From NCBI GenBank assembly GCA_963627915.1, contig CAVGCY010000055.1, forward strand, positions 10,938 to 74,937: DNA of 64,000 nucleotides. The letters are read 5' to 3'. The translations under genes were made by a program, and so were the position numbers. This stretch comes from CALACW01 sp963627915 (GTDB lineage: Bacteria > Bacillota > Clostridia > Oscillospirales > Acutalibacteraceae). Every line of letters starts with the position of its first letter. The stretch's first letter is position 1. Below the pieces are notes generated by a model, which saw nothing but the letters and a program-made list of their open reading frames with translations, ran no database searches and was not told where the DNA came from. Shown here piece after piece: positions 25,391-34,061 of this stretch.

Positions 25391-25675
25391 TTATCCGACT
25401 GTATTCATAAGAATATCGACAAGTCTCTGCGGAGCGACGAAAATAAGAAGTATCGCAATAACGAGCGCGTAAAGACCCGTCGTTTCCGCAATGGCGCATC
25501 CCATCAGCATAGTGGTTGTAACCTGTCCTCTGCACTCAGGCTGTCTGCCGATTGCCTCACATGCCTTCGCCACGGCGTTGCCCTCGCCGATACCGGGGCC
25601 TATACCCGCTATCATTGCCATACCTGCGCCGAGCGCACAGCACCCTAAAATAATACCGATTGCAAGTTCTGTCAT
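25391..25675 (-). CDS. atpE: ATP synthase c subunit with two-carboxylate ion site
   Basis: The c subunits form the membrane rotor ring. The 94-residue protein has two membrane helices linked by the polar loop RQPE. Helix 1 has GIGPGIGEGNA with Glu31, and helix 2 has CAIAETTGLYAL with Glu64, Thr65 and Tyr69. By alignment to sodium-binding c subunits these match positions 32, 65, 66 and 70. Glu at position 32 together with Glu65 is the two-carboxylate sodium motif described for Fusobacterium nucleatum. A proton-coupled ring would usually lack the Thr/Ser and Tyr ligands. Confidence 0.97.
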   Translation of the reverse strand: MTELAIGIILGCCALGAGMAMIAGIGPGIGEGNAVAKACEAIGRQPECRGQVTTTMLMGCAIAETTGLYALVIAILLIFVAPQRLVDILMNTVG

Positions 25676-25709
25676 GATAATCTCCTCCGAAATTTGAATT
25701 TTTTATATA

Positions 25710-26660
25710 TTAATCGGCTCTCTGAGCCTTTTTAGCTTTTTTCAGTCTCTTTTTCTCCTGCTTTTTTATATAAAGCTCCTGCGGAAATCCGCCGGCAACG
25801 TACAGCATTGTAAGCATTGCAAATATAAACGCCTGCAAACATCCGCTGAACACGTCAAAGTAAATACTCAGGAACGCGGGAAGTCCGATTCTTAAAAACG
25901 GAATCTTTGAAAAAGAACCCGGCAGAAATGAGAAAATCATACCCGAAAGCGAAGCAAGAGCGTACGAAATGAGAACCGATATTACAGACCCCGACAAAAC
26001 GTTTCCGTAATGACGAAACGCCATGGATACGGGAGTTGCAGCCTCGCTTATTATATTAAGAGGCGCAAGAAACGGTACGGGTTCACCGAAGCTTTTGATA
26101 TAATGCAAAGGTCCGCATTTCATTTTATAATGCGTTATAAGTATGAACGTCAGAGCCGCCCATCCCGCCGTAATATTAATATCCGACGTCGGAGGAAAAA
26201 GACCTATAAGCGACAGCAGACTTGAACACGCGCTTAAAGCAAGTATCGCCGCGACAAACGGAGCAAATCCCATAAAATATTCGCCCATATTCTCCTTTAC
26301 GAGAGAATCCGCTTTTTCTACAATCCATTCTGCGATAACCTGCCTTTTCCCTTTGCCCCAAACAGTCATACCGTGCGTCAGGAACATACACAGAAACATT
26401 ATCGACAAAATAACAAGCCAGGAATTTATCTGCGCCTCGGTTATCGGCATGACCGTACCGAACGGCATATTTATACGTGCATAAATCATCGCGCCCTGAA
26501 TCTGTATTCCGTCCGAAGCGGGAGTATACAGAACCTTCAGCGTCATTCCCGCAATTAACGGCAGTACGCTGAGTATCAGCAGCAAAACGTCGATAAAACC
26601 GAATTTTGGCTTTTCATTTCCGCAAATCTGTTTTTTCTTTGTTTCCTCCATCTGAATCAC
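25710..26660 (-). CDS. atpB: ATP synthase a subunit
   Basis: Stator channel subunit of Fo. The 316-residue protein has multiple membrane helices and the essential arginine in SMAFRHYGNVLSG, the position that faces the c-ring carboxylate. It is somewhat longer than average, with a hydrophilic N-terminus and a basic tail ending KKLKKAKKAQRAD-like residues. The GTG at 26660 has AAGGA 6 bases upstream; an ATG three codons later lacks a well-spaced RBS. It overlaps atpI by 47 bases. Confidence 0.96.
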   Translation of the reverse strand: MIQMEETKKKQICGNEKPKFGFIDVLLLILSVLPLIAGMTLKVLYTPASDGIQIQGAMIYARINMPFGTVMPITEAQINSWLVILSIMFLCMFLTHGMTVWGKGKRQVIAEWIVEKADSLVKENMGEYFMGFAPFVAAILALSACSSLLSLIGLFPPTSDINITAGWAALTFILITHYKMKCGPLHYIKSFGEPVPFLAPLNIISEAATPVSMAFRHYGNVLSGSVISVLISYALASLSGMIFSFLPGSFSKIPFLRIGLPAFLSIYFDVFSGCLQAFIFAMLTMLYVAGGFPQELYIKKQEKKRLKKAKKAQRAD

Positions 26661-27045
26661 CGCCGTCCTTTTTCATAAAGCTCTGTCTGAAGAAAACCGC
26701 AATACGCGTAAAAAACAAAGGAATAAGAGTCGTCGCTACATTAAAACAGCTCAGAACAGCTCCGAGTATGCAAACAAGAAAAAGCATAAACATTCTCAAA
26801 AGCTGAGAAACGCGCATAAAGCTTGCGGCCTCCTTTTCATTCTTATCACATGAGTACTGAACGCTCAGCCCCATAAGAAAGAAATTAAGTATCCCCGCCG
26901 AACAACCTATCAGATTTCCCAGCAGGACGCTTAAATCCCACTTGCCGATTACAAGAAATACGGCTTGCATAAGCGCGCTTGCGATTAATGAGAAAACAGC
27001 CATAAAACCTGTTTCCTTCATAACCGTTTTATCAGGCTTGATCAT
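26614..27045 (-). CDS. atpI: AtpI-like membrane protein of the ATP synthase operon
   Basis: The 143-residue protein has four predicted membrane segments and the motif LGNLIGCSAGILNFFLMGLSVQ near residues 40-60, like the AtpI/Atp operon first-gene family. AtpI helps c-ring assembly or magnesium supply in some bacteria. It is the first gene of the operon and overlaps atpB. Its ATG follows AGGGGA. Family assignment rests on position and topology more than on sequence. Confidence 0.8.
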   Translation of the reverse strand: MIKPDKTVMKETGFMAVFSLIASALMQAVFLVIGKWDLSVLLGNLIGCSAGILNFFLMGLSVQYSCDKNEKEAASFMRVSQLLRMFMLFLVCILGAVLSCFNVATTLIPLFFTRIAVFFRQSFMKKDGGDSDGGNKEKTDLRK

Positions 27046-27170
27046 TTTACAATCCCCTCTCCGTTAACCTGCATTCTTTATTCAGTTTAAGTTATTATTA
27101 CACCCGAATATGTACTAAATATAAACACATGTAGATTTATTTTACACATGACGAATATTTCAAAAAAATA

Positions 27171-27248
27171 ATCGCACGAAACATCTGAACATTTCGTACG
27201 AATCTGATAAATATCAATAAAAATGGCAAGTATCTGACGATACCTGCC
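27171..27248 (-). terminator. Tandem hairpins after tRNA-Lys
   Basis: On the minus strand, directly after the tRNA, GGCAGGTATC / GATACTTGCC (27248-27225) is followed by ATTTTTATT and forms an intrinsic terminator. About 25 bases further an imperfect stem (GTACGAAA / TTTCGTGC) is followed by GATTATTTTTTT, a second possible terminator. They separate tRNA-Lys from the ATP synthase operon. Confidence 0.75.
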
Positions 27249-27254
27249 GATTTC

Positions 27255-27330
27255 TGGTGATCCAGCGGAGATTCGAACTCCGGACACCCTGCTTAAAAGG
27301 CAGGTGCTCTGCCGACTGAGCTACTGGATC
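27255..27330 (-). tRNA. tRNA-Lys (anticodon TTT)
   Basis: The 76-base minus-strand gene has a 7-bp acceptor stem (GATCCAG / CTGGATC), D-arm AGCTCAGTCGGCAGAGC, anticodon stem-loop CCTGC-CTTTTAA-GCAGG with anticodon TTT, and T-arm with GTTCGAATC. The discriminator A and an encoded CCA follow. It lies 18 bases after the secG stop and is probably co-transcribed with it. Confidence 0.98.
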
Positions 27331-27348
27331 GATATTGTAAACACGCCT

Positions 27349-27600
27349 TTACTTTAAGAAAGCCAAAAGCAATGTAGTACCCAATGTAAGTATAAAGAAC
27401 AGCGCACCGAGAACCTTCGTACCCTTAGCGAGCTTTGCCTCAATCGTTCTGCCCTTATGTTTACCGAAGAATGTTTCCGCACCGCCCGCGATAGCACCGG
27501 AAAGACCTGCCGATCTGCTCTGCTGCATGAGTACAATAACAATCATTGCAAGTGAGAGAACAATGAGTACCGCACCAAGTATGTATTCATAAGCCGCCAT
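27349..27600 (-). CDS. secG: Preprotein translocase subunit SecG
   Basis: SecG assists SecYE in protein export. The 83-residue protein has two membrane helices (ILGAVLIVLSLAMIVIVLMQ and VLGALFFILTLGTTLLLAFL) joined by a loop with the family motif QQSRSAGLSGAIAGGAETFFGKHKGRT, broken here as QQSRSAGLSGAI and FFGKHKGRT. The ATG at 27600 follows AAGGA; the frame extends 18 codons upstream but without support. A promoter lies 45 bases upstream. Confidence 0.96.
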   Translation of the reverse strand: MAAYEYILGAVLIVLSLAMIVIVLMQQSRSAGLSGAIAGGAETFFGKHKGRTIEAKLAKGTKVLGALFFILTLGTTLLLAFLK

Positions 27601-27644
27601 TATGTCAAGTCCTTTCTTGTGACGTATCGTCAAACTGCTTGAAT

Positions 27645-27673
27645 ATATTATCATATCAAAAACAAAAAATCAA
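27645..27673 (-). promoter_or_regulatory. Promoter for secG-tRNA-Lys
   Basis: TTGATT (27673-27668) and TAATAT (27650-27645) with a 17-base spacer on the minus strand, divergent from the parE promoter. Confidence 0.7.
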
Positions 27674-27745
27674 GTATTTTTTCATTTTTTTTTAAATTTT
27701 CTTATTTTTATTTTTCGTACCTTTTTTGCGCCTTTAAAAATATTC

Positions 27746-27775
27746 TTGACGAATAAGGCAGGACAAGTGTATAAT
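27746..27775 (+). promoter_or_regulatory. Promoter for parE-parC
   Basis: TTGACG (27746-27751) and a perfect TATAAT (27770-27775) with an 18-base spacer, about 50 bases before the parE ATG. Confidence 0.8.
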
Positions 27776-27826
27776 ATGGTATTATTGATTATATATAATA
27801 TATACAGTACTTCATCGGAGGCAGTT

Positions 27827-29812
27827 ATGGCAAAAAGAAAAGAGTATTCAAATCAGTCGATAGTAAAACTCGAGGGACCCGATAAAATAAGAAAACGTCC
27901 CGCTGTTATCTTCGGCTCTGACGACATAGAGGGTTGCCAGCACTCTGTTTTTGAAATTATTTCAAACTCAATCGACGAAGCCCGCGAGGGACACGGAAAC
28001 AAAATTACGGTTATCAGATATCTCGACAAATCGATTGAGGTTACAGACCACGGACGCGGTATGCCGGTGGACTGGAACGAAAAATACGGTCAGTACAACT
28101 GGGAACTGCTTTTCTGTGAAATGTATGCGGGAAGCAAATACGACACGAACGAGGGCGGAAGCTATGAGTTTTCGCTCGGTCTTAACGGACTCGGACTCTG
28201 CTCGACGCAATGCGCGTCCGAATATATGGAGGCTGAAATAAAAAACGGCGGATTTATATACAATCTTCGTTTTGAAAAAGGATTCCCCGTCGGTGAAATG
28301 AAGAAAGAACCGTACCCGAAAAAAGACACGGGAACGCGCATACGCTGGAAACCCGACCTCGAGGTTTTTACCGATACCGACATTCCTCTTGAATATTATC
28401 AGAATACAATAAAACGTCAGGCAATAGTAAATTCGGGCGTTAAATTCATACTTAAAAATCAAATATCCGAATCAAGATTTGAAACATTCGAATATTTCTA
28501 CGAAAACGGAATTAAAGATTATGTCGGGGAATTTACGTCCGGCGAAGCGTTTACGTCCGTTCAATTCTGGCAGACGGAGCGCGTCGGCAGGGACAGAGAG
28601 GACAAGCCCGACTATAAAGTTAAAATAAATACCGCGCTGTGCTTTTCAAAAACAAAGCAGTTAAAGGAATTTTATCACAACTCAAGCTTTCTCGAACACG
28701 GCGGCGCGCCGGACAAGGCACTGAAAAGCGCGTTCGTTTCGCAAATAGATTCATATTTAAAACAAAACGGCAAATATACAAAGACAGACGGTAAGGTTAA
28801 CATTCAGGATATCGAGGATTGTCTTGTCATAATAATTTCATCATTTTCAACCCAGACGTCGTACGAAAATCAGACAAAAAAATCAATTACGAATAAATTC
28901 ATACAAGAGGCGATGACGGATTTTCTCAAGCATCAGCTTGAAATTTATTTTATAGAAAACAAACTTGAAGCTGACAGAATCGCGGATCAGATTCTCATTA
29001 ATATGAGAAGCCGCGTTCACGCAGAGAAAGCAAAGCTTGCAATTAAAAATAACCTGACGGGCAAAATGGACATGGGCAACAGAGTCGAAAAATTCGTCGA
29101 CTGCCGAAGTAAAAACGTAAACGAACGCGAGCTTTTCATTGTGGAGGGCGACTCGGCTCTCGGCGCGTGCAAGCAGGCGCGAGACTCCGCATTTCAGGCG
29201 ATTATTCCTGTACGTGGTAAAATATTAAACTGCCTTAAGGCTGATTATTCAAAGGTTTTCAAAAGCGAAATAATCACCGATTTGATAAAAGTCCTCGGCT
29301 GCGGAGTCGAAGTCAGAACTAAGGCAAACAAAAACATAAGCGGTTTTGACATAGACGCTCTGCGCTGGAATAAGATCATTATCTGCACCGACGCGGACGT
29401 CGACGGATTCCAAATAAGAACACTGATTCTTACAATGCTTTATTCTCTTACTCCGACTCTCATAGAAAAGGGCAAGGTTTATATTGCGGAATCCCCTCTC
29501 TATGAAATAACATCGAAAAACGGCACGTGGTTTGCCTATAACGAACAGGAAAAAACCGACGCATTAAGGGAAATAGGCGACGCAAAATACACAATTCAGC
29601 GTTCAAAAGGTCTGGGCGAAAACGAACCCGACATGATGTGGATGACAACAATGAACCCGGAAACAAGACGTCTTATAAAAGTCGAACCCAATTCAGACCC
29701 GTCAAAAACCGCCGATGTTTTTGACCTGTTGCTTGGAGACAACCTTCAAGGCAGAAAAGACCATATTGCAAACAACGGATATAAATACATGGATCTTACC
29801 GATTTGAGCTAA
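27827..29812 (+). CDS. parE: Type IIA topoisomerase ATPase subunit (ParE-like)
   Basis: The 661-residue protein has the GHKL ATP-binding motifs FEIISNSIDEA and VTDHGRGMPVD, the TOPRIM acidic motif VEGDSALGACKQARDSAFQA and the metal-binding DADVDG. With ParC it would decatenate DNA. The canonical EGDSAGGSAKQGRDR is changed at several places, marking a divergent branch. The start at 27827 follows TCGGAGG and gives the expected N-terminus; the frame extends 27 codons upstream into the promoter. The gene is 13 bases before parC. Topo IV rather than gyrase is inferred from the partner. Confidence 0.88.
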   Translation: MAKRKEYSNQSIVKLEGPDKIRKRPAVIFGSDDIEGCQHSVFEIISNSIDEAREGHGNKITVIRYLDKSIEVTDHGRGMPVDWNEKYGQYNWELLFCEMYAGSKYDTNEGGSYEFSLGLNGLGLCSTQCASEYMEAEIKNGGFIYNLRFEKGFPVGEMKKEPYPKKDTGTRIRWKPDLEVFTDTDIPLEYYQNTIKRQAIVNSGVKFILKNQISESRFETFEYFYENGIKDYVGEFTSGEAFTSVQFWQTERVGRDREDKPDYKVKINTALCFSKTKQLKEFYHNSSFLEHGGAPDKALKSAFVSQIDSYLKQNGKYTKTDGKVNIQDIEDCLVIIISSFSTQTSYENQTKKSITNKFIQEAMTDFLKHQLEIYFIENKLEADRIADQILINMRSRVHAEKAKLAIKNNLTGKMDMGNRVEKFVDCRSKNVNERELFIVEGDSALGACKQARDSAFQAIIPVRGKILNCLKADYSKVFKSEIITDLIKVLGCGVEVRTKANKNISGFDIDALRWNKIIICTDADVDGFQIRTLILTMLYSLTPTLIEKGKVYIAESPLYEITSKNGTWFAYNEQEKTDALREIGDAKYTIQRSKGLGENEPDMMWMTTMNPETRRLIKVEPNSDPSKTADVFDLLLGDNLQGRKDHIANNGYKYMDLTDLS

Positions 29813-29825
29813 GGAGGGCTGCATC

Positions 29826-32063
29826 ATGGCAGGAAAAAGAAAAAAAGACGAAACGAAAAAACAGACCTCAGAGCTTACCGCGCACATCCTCGGCGCAGGA
29901 GAAATTAACGAACAGGATATCACCTACACGCTTGAAAATAACTATATGCCATACGCCATGAGCGTTATTTTATCAAGAGCAATTCCCGAAATAGACGGAT
30001 TTAAACCGTCACACAGAAAACTCCTTTATACAATGTACCTTATGGGGCTTTTAAAGGGCGATAAAGTCAAAAGCGCAAATATTGTGGGACGTACGATGCA
30101 ACTGAATCCGCACGGAGATCAGGCGATTTATGAAACCATGGTCAGGCTCACGCGTGCAAACGAGACTCTGCTTCACCCGTATATAGATTCAAAGGGTAAC
30201 TTCGGCAAAGCGTATTCAAAAAACATGCAGTATGCCGCCTCCCGTTATACCGAGGCAAAGCTTGATAAAATAAGCGCGGAGCTTTTTGCGGATATAGACA
30301 AGGACACGGTCGACTTCGTACCCAATTACGACAATTCAATGACAGAACCGACGCTGTTTCCGGTGAGATTCCCGTCAATACTTGTCAATTCAAATATGGG
30401 CATAGCCGTCGGAATGGCAAGCAACATTTGCTCGTTTAATTTAAACGAGGTATGCCGTACGGCGATTGAACTTATAAAAAATCCCGATCACGTAATAGCA
30501 GATACATTAAAAGCCCCGGATTTCAGCGGCGGAGGCAGACTGATTTACGACAGGGCAAGGCTTGAAGAAATTTACGAAACCGGGCGCGGAGCCGTCAGAA
30601 TCCGTTCAAAATACGAATACGACAAAAAGAACAACTGTATTGACATAACGGAGATTCCGCCGACGACGACAAGCGAAGCTGTAATTGAAAAAATTATAGA
30701 GCTGAATAAAACCGGTAAGCTCCGCGACATAAGCGACATACGCGACGAAACGGACAAATCCGGACTTAAAATCACAATCGATTTGAAGCGCGGAACAGAC
30801 CCCGAAAAGCTGATGAACACGCTTTTCAAAAAAACTCCGCTTGAAGATTCCTTCTCATGCAACTTCAATATTCTTATCGGAAACGTACCCAAAGTCATAG
30901 GCGTACGCGAAATTCTCGGCGAATGGACGGCATTCAGAAGCGAATGCATTAAGAGAAAAACATTTTTTGAACTCGAAAAAGCGAAAGAAAAGCTTCATCT
31001 TTTACTCGGACTTAAGAAAATACTTCTCGACATTGACAAGGCTATAAAAATCGTCAGAGAAACCGAGGAAGAGTCGGAGGTTGTTCCAAACCTGATGATT
31101 GGCTTCGGAATTGACGAAGCGCAGGCGGAGTATGTTGCCGAAATAAAACTGCGTCATTTAAACAGAGAATATATTTTAAAAAGACTTTCCGATATCGATG
31201 AACTTCAAAAAAACATCGAGGATATGGAGGATATATTAAAGAGCAGATCGCGTATTAAAAAAATAATAGTTTCCGAGCTTGAGGACGTTTCAAAAAAGTA
31301 CGGAAAGGAACGAAGAACGGAAATAATTTACGTTGACGAGAATACAGCGAATGATATCGAAGAGGAAATTCCCGATTATCCGGTTAAATTATTTTTCACA
31401 AAGGACGGATATTTCAAAAAAATTACTCCCCTGTCGCTGCGCATGAGTTCAGAACAGAAACTGAAAGACGGAGACGAAATCGTATGCGAAACGGACGCGT
31501 CAAATGCGGACGAAATTCTATTCTTTACAAACAAGCGTCAGGTTTATAAAACGAGAGCATGCGAATTTTCCGACACAAAGGCAAGCGTTCTCGGAGATTT
31601 CGTATCGTCCAGACTTGAAATGGACAAGGATGAGCTGCCCGTCAATATGACCGTTATCAAAAATTACACGGGATACATGCTCTTTGTATTTGAAAACGGC
31701 AAGATTGCAAAAATAGACATGTCCGCATACGAAACCAAGACGAACAGAAAAAAGCTTATAAAAGCGTATTCTGACAAATCCCCTCTCGTAAGCTGTATTC
31801 ATATCGAGGAGGACGCGGATTACGTTATACGTTCGACATCCGGCAGATATCTTATATTCAATTCGGGCTCGATATCGCCGAAATCAACTAAGGATTCTCA
31901 GGGCGTTGCAATTATGACTCTGAAAAAAGGACACAAAACCGCAAACATTACGCTCTATAACGAAAACATGTTCGCAAAGCCTGCCAGATACAGAACAAAA
32001 ACGCTCCCCGCTGCGGGAAGCACGTTGTCCGGCGAAGACTCGTTTGACCAAATCAGTTTCTGA
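29826..32063 (+). CDS. parC: Type IIA topoisomerase cleavage subunit (ParC-like)
   Basis: The 745-residue protein has the breakage-reunion domain (YMPYAMSVILSRAIPEIDGFKPSHRK, given as family pattern AMSVILSRAIPEIDG-KPSHRK) and the active-site Tyr141 in AASRYTEAK. A long coiled coil follows, then a C-terminal beta-pinwheel of about 230 residues. No GyrA box (QRRGGKG) is visible; the nearest segment is TKTNRKKLIKAYSD. This and the short pinwheel favour Topo IV over gyrase. Its ATG follows AGGAGG. Confidence 0.87.
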   Translation: MAGKRKKDETKKQTSELTAHILGAGEINEQDITYTLENNYMPYAMSVILSRAIPEIDGFKPSHRKLLYTMYLMGLLKGDKVKSANIVGRTMQLNPHGDQAIYETMVRLTRANETLLHPYIDSKGNFGKAYSKNMQYAASRYTEAKLDKISAELFADIDKDTVDFVPNYDNSMTEPTLFPVRFPSILVNSNMGIAVGMASNICSFNLNEVCRTAIELIKNPDHVIADTLKAPDFSGGGRLIYDRARLEEIYETGRGAVRIRSKYEYDKKNNCIDITEIPPTTTSEAVIEKIIELNKTGKLRDISDIRDETDKSGLKITIDLKRGTDPEKLMNTLFKKTPLEDSFSCNFNILIGNVPKVIGVREILGEWTAFRSECIKRKTFFELEKAKEKLHLLLGLKKILLDIDKAIKIVRETEEESEVVPNLMIGFGIDEAQAEYVAEIKLRHLNREYILKRLSDIDELQKNIEDMEDILKSRSRIKKIIVSELEDVSKKYGKERRTEIIYVDENTANDIEEEIPDYPVKLFFTKDGYFKKITPLSLRMSSEQKLKDGDEIVCETDASNADEILFFTNKRQVYKTRACEFSDTKASVLGDFVSSRLEMDKDELPVNMTVIKNYTGYMLFVFENGKIAKIDMSAYETKTNRKKLIKAYSDKSPLVSCIHIEEDADYVIRSTSGRYLIFNSGSISPKSTKDSQGVAIMTLKKGHKTANITLYNENMFAKPARYRTKTLPAAGSTLSGEDSFDQISF

Positions 32064-32128
32064 TATTCAAGCGTAATTAAAGATTCGCATATTATTCTGA
32101 AAACAACAAAGAATCGGAGATGATTTTT

Positions 32129-32797
32129 ATGCAGATACTCGTTGTAGAGGATGAAATTTCCCTTGCTGACGCTATCGTTGCAATACTTAAAAAGGAGCAG
32201 TACTTTGCCGACGCGGTCTACGACGGAAAGGACGGGCTTGATTACGCGTTAAGCGGCATTTACGACCTGATACTTCTCGATATAATGCTGCCTAAAATGA
32301 ACGGCATTGAGGTATTGAAGGAATTAAGGAATCAGGGAGTTTCCACTCCCGTTATGCTTCTTACGGCAAAAAGCGAGATAGACGACAAAATCCGAGGTCT
32401 TGACACCGGTGCTGACGATTATCTTACAAAACCCTTCAACAAAGGCGAGCTGCTTGCAAGAATCAGAGCTTTGACAAGGCGCAAGGGCGAAATTCCCGCA
32501 AACGAAATGACGTACGGCGACATCACGCTGAATCAGAGCACATACGAACTCATCTGCGGAGCAAACTCCGTAAAGCTCGGAGGCAAGGAATTTAAAATAA
32601 TGCAGATGCTTATGTACGCGCCGAAAAATATCATTTCCAAGGATGAATTTATTGAAAAAATCTGGGGCTATGACAGTGAGGCGGAGTATAATAACATCGA
32701 GGTTTACGTATCGTTTTTAAGAAAGAAGCTCACCGCAATAAAATCGACAGTCCAGATAAAAGCCTCGAGAGGAATCGGATACTACATTGAAGGATAA
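32129..32797 (+). CDS. OmpR-type response regulator
   Basis: The 222-residue protein has a receiver domain (MQILVVEDEISLADAI, phosphoacceptor Asp in DLILLDIMLPKMNG, LLTAKSEIDDKIRGLDTGADDYLTKPF) and a winged-helix DNA-binding domain ending SRGIGYYIEG. The ATG at 32129 lies 9 bases after GGAG; an ATG three codons earlier touches the GGAG. It overlaps the kinase gene by 11 bases. The signal is unknown; the coupled sialidase-like gene hints at a glycan cue. Confidence 0.93.
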   Translation: MQILVVEDEISLADAIVAILKKEQYFADAVYDGKDGLDYALSGIYDLILLDIMLPKMNGIEVLKELRNQGVSTPVMLLTAKSEIDDKIRGLDTGADDYLTKPFNKGELLARIRALTRRKGEIPANEMTYGDITLNQSTYELICGANSVKLGGKEFKIMQMLMYAPKNIISKDEFIEKIWGYDSEAEYNNIEVYVSFLRKKLTAIKSTVQIKASRGIGYYIEG

Positions 32798-34061
32798 TAA
32801 TTTAATAATCAAAAAAACAAGAGATCGTTTTATCGCAATAAGCATGACGGCACTTGTAATAATACTGATATTTATTTTCGGATTTATCAACATTCTCATG
32901 AATCTTGCCGTCAGGCAGACTCTTGAAAAAAACATTGACACGGCCGCCGCGGCGTCAACGTTTGCGATGACAAATTCAAAATTCGGTTTTCCTTTTTCAT
33001 CATCACAAATTATAGGCTCGGAGGAATTGAAATCAATCAAGTACATTTCCGCATTTCTTGACTCGGACGGCGGGATATCGTCGCTCGTTTCAAACATGAC
33101 CGACGACCTTACCACCGGCGAAATGACGCAGATTGCCTCCGGCATTATGAATCTCAAAAAAGATTCCGGTACTTACTCTCATTATAAATACCGCATGATT
33201 GAAAACGGCACGGACAGCATTCTCATTATTGTCGACGCAAGCGCGCTTACGGGGATGCTCTCGTCACTTGCAAAAATCAGCATATTTATTATAATTATCA
33301 GCATGATAATCGAATTTACCGTTGTTGTCGCAATGTCAAAAAAAGCCATAAAACCGCTCGAAGAGGCATTCGACAAGCAGAAACAGTTTATTTCCGACGC
33401 CAGTCACGAGCTAAAAACCCCCCTTTCGGTTATTTCCGCAAGCGCGGACGTTCTCGAAGCCGAACAGGGCGAAAACAAATGGCTCACGTCAATAAAGGAT
33501 CAAAGCGAAAACATGTCGCATCTCGTTTACAGTCTTTTAGATCTGGCGAAGCTTGACGAAATGTCAAAGCCCCCCGTTATGTCGGACTTTGATTTAAGTT
33601 CGGCGGTGCTTAATATCGCGCTTGAATTTGAATGCCCGGCGTTCGAAAACGGAAAAGAACTTACTTATGACATAAAGCCGGACGTTCACATGTGCGGAAA
33701 CGAACAGAACGTAAAACAAGTTATAACCATTCTTACGGAAAACGCAGTAAAATACGCCGGAGAACACGGCAAAATAGAAATTCGTCTGCGCACCGCGGGC
33801 AAACAGAAAATTATCGAGGTCTACAATACCGGCAAAGGCATACGCGATGACGAAAGAGAAAAGATATTTCAGCGTTTCTACAGAAGCGACTCTTCGCGTT
33901 CAAGAAGCACGGGCGGCTACGGTCTCGGACTTGCAATAGCAAAATCGCTTGTCACAGCAAATAACGGCACGATATCGGTAACGGGCGTTGAAGGCGAATG
34001 GATCAGATTTACTGTGATATTCCAAAACACGTCAAATTTACTCACGGGAGCAGTCAGATGA
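32787..34061 (+). CDS. Sensor histidine kinase
   Basis: The 424-residue protein starts at a TTG inside the response-regulator gene. It has a membrane helix at residues about 17-38, an extracellular domain of about 120 residues, and a second helix (LAKISIFIIIISMIIEFTVVVAM). Then come the HisKA motif FISDASHELKTPLSVI and the ATPase motifs NAVKYAGEHG, TGKGI and GYGLGLAIAKSL. It autophosphorylates on the His of SHELKTP. Its stop overlaps the ATG of the sialidase-like gene (ATGA). No HAMP domain is obvious. Confidence 0.92.
   Translation: MKDNNLIIKKTRDRFIAISMTALVIILIFIFGFINILMNLAVRQTLEKNIDTAAAASTFAMTNSKFGFPFSSSQIIGSEELKSIKYISAFLDSDGGISSLVSNMTDDLTTGEMTQIASGIMNLKKDSGTYSHYKYRMIENGTDSILIIVDASALTGMLSSLAKISIFIIIISMIIEFTVVVAMSKKAIKPLEEAFDKQKQFISDASHELKTPLSVISASADVLEAEQGENKWLTSIKDQSENMSHLVYSLLDLAKLDEMSKPPVMSDFDLSSAVLNIALEFECPAFENGKELTYDIKPDVHMCGNEQNVKQVITILTENAVKYAGEHGKIEIRLRTAGKQKIIEVYNTGKGIRDDEREKIFQRFYRSDSSRSRSTGGYGLGLAIAKSLVTANNGTISVTGVEGEWIRFTVIFQNTSNLLTGAVR

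Noticed and set aside
27087..27287. 66-codon minus-strand frame overlapping tRNA-Lys
   Set aside because: It covers the tRNA 3' half and two terminator hairpins and lacks an RBS.
27827..32063. Calling the topoisomerase pair gyrB/gyrA
   Set aside because: No GyrA box and a short C-terminal pinwheel; Topo IV-like naming is safer.
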